64,000 nt of DNA from Catellatospora methionotrophica (GTDB taxonomy: Bacteria; Actinomycetota; Actinomycetes; Mycobacteriales; Micromonosporaceae). The stretch's first letter is position 1; every line of letters begins with the position of its first letter. Positions 58,945 to 64,000 of the stretch are shown here, in pieces. A program made the position numbers and the translations under genes. The notes beneath the pieces were generated by a model that was not told the DNA's origin, ran no database searches, and saw only the letters and a program-made list of their open reading frames with translations. The DNA lies in NCBI RefSeq assembly GCF_011297335.1, contig NZ_JAAOTJ010000014.1, forward strand, positions 62,001 to 126,000, given 5' to 3'.

Positions 58945-59203
58945 CGCCGTAGACGCTTCGGCTCAGCCGGGACCGGCGTGCTGCCGGTTCCGGCTGAGGT
59001 TTCGACGCCGCTCACCTCTGCTCGTGGGTCGGCGCCTCGACTCTGTATCGATGACGGCGCATCGGTGCGGGTGCTGGACAGCCCCATGACTTCGGGGCAG
59101 TCACATCGAGGCCGCGTTCGGTAAGGTGCCGTCGATGGGGCACCGGCCGTGGTTAGTCCTCGGTCAGCCCCACGTGACGTCTACCAAAACGGAGAGACCC
59201 GGG

Positions 59204-59662
59204 ATGAGCAGCCCACGCGAGACTTTCCTCCGGCTGGTGAACGGTGTCTGCGACGGTCCGTACGAAGACCTGGCAGACCTGTACGCCGAACAGACCCATG
59301 TCACGCATCCGTTCCACCCGCTCGACCCGCCACCGCTGCGGAGCCGTAGCGAACTGCACGAGCACTTCACCTCGCCGCCTCCGGTGGCCCGGACACTGAA
59401 CCGTAAACCGGTCGACGTGACGATTCACGAAACCGCGGACCCGGAGGTGATCGTCGCCGAGTTCGCCTATCAGGGGCGCGTCGCCGAGACTGGGGAGGCG
59501 TTCACGGTGCCCTGCGTCTTCGTGATGCGTATCCGCGACGGGCTCATCGTCGAGTCCCGAGACTACATTGACCACGTCGCCAGCGCGCGGGCCTGGGGCC
59601 AACTCGACCGCCTCCTGACCGCACTCCGTCCGCAGGAGAGCACCAGGGACACCACGCGATAA
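59204..59662 (+). CDS. SnoaL/NTF2-like protein
   Basis: A 152-aa cone-shaped alpha+beta fold: LADLYAEQTHVTHPFHPLDP, then the sheet RTLNRKPVDVTIHET, IVAEFAYQGRVAETGEAFTVPCVFVMRIRDGLIVESRDYIDH. The pattern R.GLI...RDY.D at the end is the hallmark of SnoaL-like domains, which bind small ligands or catalyse ring reactions; many are of unknown role. GGAGAG lies 8 nt before the ATG at 59204, which sets the start. A similar but distinct protein is at 62860-63243. Confidence 0.75.
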   Translation: MSSPRETFLRLVNGVCDGPYEDLADLYAEQTHVTHPFHPLDPPPLRSRSELHEHFTSPPPVARTLNRKPVDVTIHETADPEVIVAEFAYQGRVAETGEAFTVPCVFVMRIRDGLIVESRDYIDHVASARAWGQLDRLLTALRPQESTRDTTR

Positions 59663-59832
59663 CCGGCCGGGGGTGGGCGCGGCTGGGCGTGTTCATGCAG
59701 CTGTGGCGCGGCGTCCAGCCGCATGTGGACGAGCTGACAGCGGAGGAGGCGCGGCCGGCGACGCCCTGCCCGGCGGGTCATCGGTACCTACCGCCATGTG
59801 GTGGTCCTGCGCCGTCCGGTCGAGCACGATGA

Positions 59833-60471
59833 TCACCCGCCCTTCTGCTCGGCTCCCGGCGGCTTGATCCGCGAGTTGCCCAGAGCCTTCCCGTCGGCGT
59901 CGTACGCGGTGCAGAGCGGGTAGTCCTCGTCGGCCAGCGGTAGCCAGAGACCTTCCCGGACGAGGGTCGGTGCAGGCAGTGGCCTGCCGTGGCGCACGAG
60001 CCAGAAGACGTACACCGACCGGTCCGCGCTCCACGGGGTGAAGCTGGCCGCGACCGTCTCGCCCTCGGCTTCGCAATGCAGGCGCCCGACCGGGCCGCGC
60101 ACCGAGCCGTAGTCGATCAGTGTGCCGTCGCCCACGATGATCTCGCGCATGTCGAGGAACGGCTGCCCGTGCGCGCCGGCGAACACCGTCGAGTAAGGGC
60201 CGTCCTCGGCGCCGTTCGGGCCGTACCAGAACTCGTCGAGGTACGGCTGCGCGCTGCCCCAGAAGTAGACGACCAGCTCACTGCCCGCGATCGTGACACC
60301 GGTGCGGATCGGGTCGCCGATCGGCGGTGCGCTCGGATTCGGCGACGGCGACACGGGTGGCGGCGGCGTCACCAGGCCGCCGCCACCCGGCTGCCCGGAG
60401 TCGCAGCCGCTCAGCGCCACCGCCAGCCCCCACAGCGCCGCAGCCAGCCTCGCCAGGACATGTCGCCGCAT
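59833..60471 (-). CDS. Lipoprotein with proline-rich linker
   Basis: A 212-aa lipoprotein: signal peptide MRRHVLARLAAALWGLAVAL, lipobox ALSGC, then a proline/glycine/serine linker of about 35 residues and a beta-rich domain (GVTIAGSELVVYFWGSAQPYLDEFWYG; SFTPWSADRSVYVFWLVRHG). Function unknown. AGGAG lies 5 nt before the ATG at 60471, which sets the start; a further GTG upstream adds seven residues. Confidence 0.7.
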   Translation of the reverse strand: MRRHVLARLAAALWGLAVALSGCDSGQPGGGGLVTPPPPVSPSPNPSAPPIGDPIRTGVTIAGSELVVYFWGSAQPYLDEFWYGPNGAEDGPYSTVFAGAHGQPFLDMREIIVGDGTLIDYGSVRGPVGRLHCEAEGETVAASFTPWSADRSVYVFWLVRHGRPLPAPTLVREGLWLPLADEDYPLCTAYDADGKALGNSRIKPPGAEQKGG

Positions 60472-60661
60472 CGTCGCTCCTCGCCTCGCCATGCCGACAA
60501 GTATATCGGGCGACGATATATAACGTCCACCGATATGAGCGATGCTGTCAGGTGGTCGCGCACCGGTCGGCGGTCCGCCCGGGCGGCGTCCGGGGCACTG
60601 CTCCGGGCGATGTCGTCATATAGTTCTTCGTCACTGTCGACGAGGCGTATCGGAGTCGAGG

Positions 60662-61183
60662 ATGGAACCGGGGACGCGGTCGAGTCTGCTGGGAGAGCTG
60701 GTCGCTGGGGCAGTTTGCCTGCTGGTCGTGGTGGCACTGCTCGCCGCTGTCGCCATCGGTGTGTGGGCGGCTGTACGCCGGTCGGCTGCTCGGCCGAAGA
60801 TCGTGCCGCAGCCCCCGGATGCGGTCTGGGCGGCTCGACCGCATCCGGGCGAGGTCTGGTGGGCATACGTGGCCTACGAAGACGGCTCCGGCGGCAAGGT
60901 TCGGCCCTGCCTGGTGATCCGCACCCACGCCGACCATGTCGAGGCTCTGAAGATCACCAGCCAGGACAAGAGCCATCGGCGGGACCACATCGAAATCCCG
61001 CAGACGTCGGCGTGGGATCCCAGGGCCGAATACGACAGCTTCCTCGACCTGTCCGCACCGTTCTGGGTGTGGGACGACGATCTGCGGCGTCGCGCGGGAA
61101 CGGTGCACCCATGGGTGATGGCCCAGGTGTACCGATCGCACCAGTGCGGCTGGGTGGTCCCGCCGACGGTCGTCTCCGGTTAG
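60662..61183 (+). CDS. Membrane-anchored PemK/MazF-like protein
   Basis: A 173-aa protein. Residues about 10-36 are a single helix (LVAGAVCLLVVVALLAAVAIGVWA). The rest is a PemK/MazF-like barrel: HPGEVWWAYVAYEDG, KVRPCLVIRTHADH, LKITSQDKSHRRDHIEIP and TVHPWVMAQVYR, with the P-G-E-V-W and K.RPCLVI patterns of that fold. Toxins of this family cut RNA, but a membrane anchor is unusual and no antitoxin gene precedes it. It may have been recruited to another role or may bind nucleic acid at the membrane. ATG 60662 is the start that places the helix at the N-terminus. Confidence 0.6.
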   Translation: MEPGTRSSLLGELVAGAVCLLVVVALLAAVAIGVWAAVRRSAARPKIVPQPPDAVWAARPHPGEVWWAYVAYEDGSGGKVRPCLVIRTHADHVEALKITSQDKSHRRDHIEIPQTSAWDPRAEYDSFLDLSAPFWVWDDDLRRRAGTVHPWVMAQVYRSHQCGWVVPPTVVSG

Positions 61184-61425
61184 ACGGCCAGCCGTGGTCT
61201 GCGCCTCCCGCTTTTCGTGCGGGTCGGGACGGTCAGCCCCGCGATGGTGGCGGTGGTGCCGGTGACGTTCTGCGTGGCGGCCGACCGAGCCGCGCTGAGC
61301 CTCCGGCCGCGCGGGCAGCGCGGCGCGGACCACGGGCCCCGTCGAGTCCACCTTCGCCGACCCCAAGCTGCGGACCAAGCCCACCTGCGGAGCCGGTGGA
61401 CCAACCGCTGGTCATCCGAGCCGCA
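61184..61425. other. Intergenic stretch, possible gene remnant
   Basis: 242 bp between the PemK-like gene and the barstar gene. A short plus-strand frame around 61325-61395 (TTGPVESTFADPKLRTKP) has coding-like composition but no start and no RBS. It may be a degenerate fragment; I cannot assign it. Confidence 0.25.
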
Positions 61426-62655
61426 TCAGCGCAGCTCCACCTCGACTCCGTGCTCGCTGAGCATTCCCAGCAGATACGCCATGGTCGTTGCGGTGGCCCA
61501 CCGCCGCCGGTCGTAGCCGGGCACCAGGTGTTGCTCGGCGACGTGCGCGTCGTGCCACACGAGGGTGAACGGCGTTCGCGCGCCCCACCCACCGGTTAAG
61601 CAGTCGTGCAGTGCGCTGAGGTTCCAGCCGAAGTAGCCGCCAGGGCCGTTGACCGCCTCGCCGATCGCGCAGTAGAAGCCGTCGAGGTCGGTGACGAACC
61701 GCCCGTCGAGGTGGTACACCTGCCGTGCGTCAAGGTCTGACGCGCCGTGGCGGTGGTGCGCGAGGGCGGCACCGGCCCACTCGTGCCGCAACGCAGCGTC
61801 GTAACCCGCCCAGGCGTTGCGCTCGGCGGGGCCGCCCGTGTACCAGAGATCCCAGATTTCTCGCGCACGGGCCGGCAGCGGCTCGCCGACCGGACCATCG
61901 AACATGACGTCCACCAGGCCGCTGCCGATGGACGACGGCTGGACTCCCGTCACCGTGGCGCAGATGCTGCGATAGAGCGCCGAAACGACGGTTCCGTCTG
62001 CCTCCACGGCCAGCAGCGACGCCCTAACCAGGCGGCGCCGGGCGGAGCCGCCGCCGGCAAGGGCGGCCAGGGCGGCGTGCAGCGGCGGTTCGGGACGGCA
62101 GCCCACCAGGATCGCCGGGGGATACGAAGCGCCGGGCCGCTCGACGAACAGGCCACTGATGTCGAGGCACTCACCCAGGTCCCCGTCATCGTCGGGGCCG
62201 GTCAGGTGGAAGCCGATCGCGTCCGGACGTCGGGCCGGTGTGCGGTCGGTATACCCTGAGTCGAGGCGGACCCCGCCCTCCAGGTCGATGTCGACCAGGC
62301 CGTCACCGTGCGCAGAGGGACGGCAGCCCAGCACGGTGACGTCGACAAGTTCCTCCATGCAGCTGCACCGGATCGTTGCGCAGTCGCAGCCGGGCGGCGG
62401 CGGCCGGTCAGGATCGTGCTTGCTGTCCACTATGACGTTGCCCAGCCAGTACCGATGGTCGTTCCGGTCGATCGCCGCCGCCAGTCGGCCCGTGGGCTGA
62501 CAGCCGTGCAGCGTGTATCTCTCGTACGGCAGGGAAGGTGGATCGGCGAAGAGTCCCTGCACGTCAACGCAGTGGGCGACAATGCGGTCCGGGTCGCCTG
62601 CGCTGCCGCTGTACTCATCAAGGAGCTGCCAGCGCATCGGCAAAGGCTCGATCAC
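61426..62655 (-). CDS. Multidomain protein with C-terminal barstar domain
   Basis: A 409-aa protein. The first about 300 residues hold two similar beta-rich repeats (each with a DxxGLF segment: CVDVQGLFADPPS and CLDISGLFVERPG, followed by GCxP: LHGCQPTG and LVGCRPEP), and a cysteine pair CDCATIRCSC. Residues about 305-409 are a barstar domain: VYHLDGRFVTDLDGFYCAIGEAV, then GYFGWNLSALHDCL and TLVWHDAHVA. Barstar inhibits barnase-type RNases; here no RNase gene is adjacent. TAGGGT ends 6 nt before the GTG at 62655 (leaderless). It may be a self-protection protein in a toxin-exchange system. Confidence 0.72.
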   Translation of the reverse strand: MIEPLPMRWQLLDEYSGSAGDPDRIVAHCVDVQGLFADPPSLPYERYTLHGCQPTGRLAAAIDRNDHRYWLGNVIVDSKHDPDRPPPPGCDCATIRCSCMEELVDVTVLGCRPSAHGDGLVDIDLEGGVRLDSGYTDRTPARRPDAIGFHLTGPDDDGDLGECLDISGLFVERPGASYPPAILVGCRPEPPLHAALAALAGGGSARRRLVRASLLAVEADGTVVSALYRSICATVTGVQPSSIGSGLVDVMFDGPVGEPLPARAREIWDLWYTGGPAERNAWAGYDAALRHEWAGAALAHHRHGASDLDARQVYHLDGRFVTDLDGFYCAIGEAVNGPGGYFGWNLSALHDCLTGGWGARTPFTLVWHDAHVAEQHLVPGYDRRRWATATTMAYLLGMLSEHGVEVELR

Positions 62656-62859
62656 GACCCGACCCTACGTGACCTGTACGAGCGGCAGCGCATCACCCGT
62701 TGACGGGCATGAACGGGAGAGTGGCTCCGCCGTTCAACCCGTGGGCCTGTCCAACCGGTACTTGCTGGTGACAGCGACGACGGAACGGCACAGCATGATG
62801 GAGCCGGCGTGATTCGCCGACGGCCGTCGCAACGACGAGGCAGCTGACGACCGAGCCCG

Positions 62860-63243
62860 TCACGGGCCTCGCTCGGCGAGCGCGGCTCGCCAGGCGGGAG
62901 CGACGAAGGGGTCGGCGAAGTACTGCGTTTCGCGCACCACCCGCTCGCCGTCGAATTCCATGATGCTCACCGCGTGTGTGGGTGAGCCGTCGTAGGTGAT
63001 GATGCATTCGCTCACCCACAGGTTTCGACTGCCGGTTATCCGAACGACGGTGAAGTGCCGATCGGCAGGGTGCCCGCCGCGTTGCGCCTGGATCGTGGCT
63101 CGGCCCCGGAATCGTTCTCCCGACTGGGGATAGCTGAGGGTCGCGTCGTCGGCGTAGATGGCGTGCTCCGCATCGGTCTCACCGGACTCCGAGGCCCGCC
63201 AATGTTCCTCGATGGCAGCCCGGATCCGGGCGTCGGCATCCAT
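62860..63243 (-). CDS. SnoaL/NTF2-like protein
   Basis: A 127-aa protein with the NTF2 pattern: IRAAIEEHWRASESGETDAEHAIYADDATLSYPQSGE, then NLWVSECIITYDGSPTHAVSIMEFDGERVVRETQYFADP. It has the conserved W..S..G....D...YADDA..SYPQSGER.RG of a common actinobacterial subgroup. Ligand unknown. AAGGA lies 5-6 nt before the ATG at 63243. It is about 200 nt downstream of the barstar gene on the same strand but probably has its own promoter. Confidence 0.78.
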   Translation of the reverse strand: MDADARIRAAIEEHWRASESGETDAEHAIYADDATLSYPQSGERFRGRATIQAQRGGHPADRHFTVVRITGSRNLWVSECIITYDGSPTHAVSIMEFDGERVVRETQYFADPFVAPAWRAALAERGP

Positions 63244-63377
63244 CGCATCCTTCCCCTCTCCCGAACCTGACGACAGCTTGCCGGGGTCGGAGGTGCCGCG
63301 ACCGTCCCCCGGTTGGTGGTCAGTACGAGCGTAGGCGGTGACAGGTGCGCTGGCCTGCGCATTAGTGTCACGGGCTG

Positions 63378-63600
63378 CTAAGTTGCCAGGGCGTGCGCTC
63401 TCGGCTCGTTGCGCAGACGTACGGCAGTGATCGCCGCGAGACCGATCGCAGTCAGGACGGCGAACCCGGCCAGCGCACCGCGCGGGCCGGCGAGCTGGCT
63501 GGCGGAGCCGAGCCCGATCACCGGGATGGCCAGGCCGCTGTAGCCGGTGATGAACAGGGCGGCCAGCGTACGGGCGCGCCGGTCAACGGGTCGCGTCAGC
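63378..63600 (-). pseudogene. 3' fragment of an MFS transporter gene
   Basis: Minus-strand frame of 74 codons ending TAG at 63378. It has the last two transmembrane helices of an MFS exporter: LAALFITGYSGLAIPVIGLG and RGALAGFAVLTAIGLAAITAV, then a short basic tail. The frame runs without interruption into the neighbouring LysR fragment's antisense, so nothing upstream is MFS-like. The start and the first ten helices are missing. Confidence 0.65.
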
Positions 63601-63601
63601 C

Positions 63602-63997
63602 CCCGGCCACGTCCTCGCCGGCCGGGACGGCGTGGAACTGGCCGAACTCATCGATGAGCCGTTCATCGACTTCCCGCCCGGCTGGGGGATGCGCTGGGCC
63701 GTGGACCACGCGTTCAGGGCGGCGGGCCTGCGGCGGCGGATCACCGTACAGATGAACGATCTGTCGACGATCCTCGACCTCGTCCGGCTCGGCCTCGGAG
63801 TCGCCTTCGTCCCGACCTCACTCGCCACCGACTCCGCTGACCTGCGATTCCTGCGAGTACGAAACGATGCGCCGACCTACGAGATCGCACTCGCGGCTGC
63901 CGAACGTCCTCTTGGCGCGGTCGCCCGTCGCTTCCTCCAGACGGCACTGCCGAACGGACATCACCTGGCGCCGCGGGCGGACCACGATCTTGCTTGA
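63602..63997 (+). pseudogene. 3' fragment of a LysR-family regulator gene
   Basis: Plus-strand frame ending TGA at 63997. It matches the C-terminal half of a LysR effector-binding domain: GRDGVELAELIDEPFIDFPPG, then QMNDLSTILDLVRLGLGVAFVP and LAAAERPLGAVARRFL. The winged helix and the first part of the effector domain are missing. It abuts the MFS fragment on the opposite strand. The internal GTG at 63632 lacks a ribosome binding site and would not give a working regulator. Confidence 0.65.
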
Positions 63998-64000
63998 TCG

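Noticed and set aside
59663-59832. A short plus-strand frame after the NTF2-like gene (VFMQLWRGVQPHVDEL)
   Set aside because: It has helical, coding-like residues but no ribosome binding site and no recognisable family; too short to support.
1-64000. tRNA or rRNA genes, CRISPR arrays, insertion sequences, prophage or att sites
   Set aside because: I looked for cloverleaf-like repeats, regularly spaced repeats, transposase motifs and long terminal inverted repeats and saw none. A tRNA scan and an IS search would be decisive.

Overview
The window is chromosomal DNA of a very high G+C Gram-positive bacterium, most likely an actinomycete of the Micromonosporaceae type. The reasons are the strong third-position G/C bias, many leaderless genes (a TAnnnT -10 box 6-7 nt before the start codon), GTG starts, 4-nt ATGA/GTGA gene overlaps, and families such as DUF2267-, DUF2332-, DUF2188- and DUF6582-like proteins, GPP34, NB-ARC regulators and mycothiol-type isomerase folds. 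I see no rRNA, tRNA, CRISPR array or intact insertion sequence.

Layout. 1-8.5 kb: membrane proteins, an XRE regulator with helical repeats, a zinc-finger coiled-coil protein, an aminoglycoside-phosphotransferase-like kinase, cytochrome bd oxidase (cydAB) and a HAD hydrolase. 8.5-15.3 kb: a coupled minus-strand operon zwf - GMC oxidoreductase - SCP2-like - glycogen-debranching-like glycosidase - MFS. 16.8-20.5 kb: a three-subunit molybdenum dehydrogenase of the PaoABC/YagTSR type. 21.4-24.1 kb: surE, a PfkB sugar kinase and otsB. 24.1-26.8 kb: an RNA-repair pair (HD-Pnk end-healing enzyme and Rnl-like ligase) divergent from a VapBC-like toxin-antitoxin pair. 26.9-33.5 kb: stress membrane protein, arylsulfatase, DUF2332, MarR and membrane proteins.

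32.9-49 kb is the most notable region: a biosynthetic cluster with the signature of N-N bond (hydrazine) formation. A minus operon encodes an acyl-CoA-dehydrogenase-like flavoenzyme, a solute-binding lipoprotein, a lysine/ornithine N-hydroxylase, a stand-alone methionyl-tRNA-synthetase-like protein, a DAO-type FAD oxidase, an ATP-grasp ligase, a small conserved protein, a BBE-type FAD oxidase and a flavin reductase. An HTH/NB-ARC regulator follows. A divergent plus operon encodes an MFS exporter fused in frame to a zinc-type cupin, then an Eis-like acetyltransferase. Known hydrazine synthetases (Spb40, PyrN, Tri28) are cupin-MetRS fusions. Here the two halves are on opposite sides of a divergent promoter and the cupin is attached to the transporter, with its own internal ribosome binding site. 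Three copies of a similar bipartite sequence element lie about 90-105 nt upstream of three transcription units in and beside the cluster.

49-55.7 kb: GPP34, OsmC, a small P-loop kinase, FKBP and a maltose-type ABC importer (malE, malF, malG) followed by its LacI regulator. 55.9-64 kb is more accessory: a DinB-like isomerase, secreted proteins, a duplicated-repeat lectin, NTF2-like proteins, a membrane-anchored PemK/MazF-like protein, a multidomain barstar protein, one decayed gene with an internal deletion, and at the end a deletion scar that fuses the 3' halves of a divergent MFS/LysR pair.
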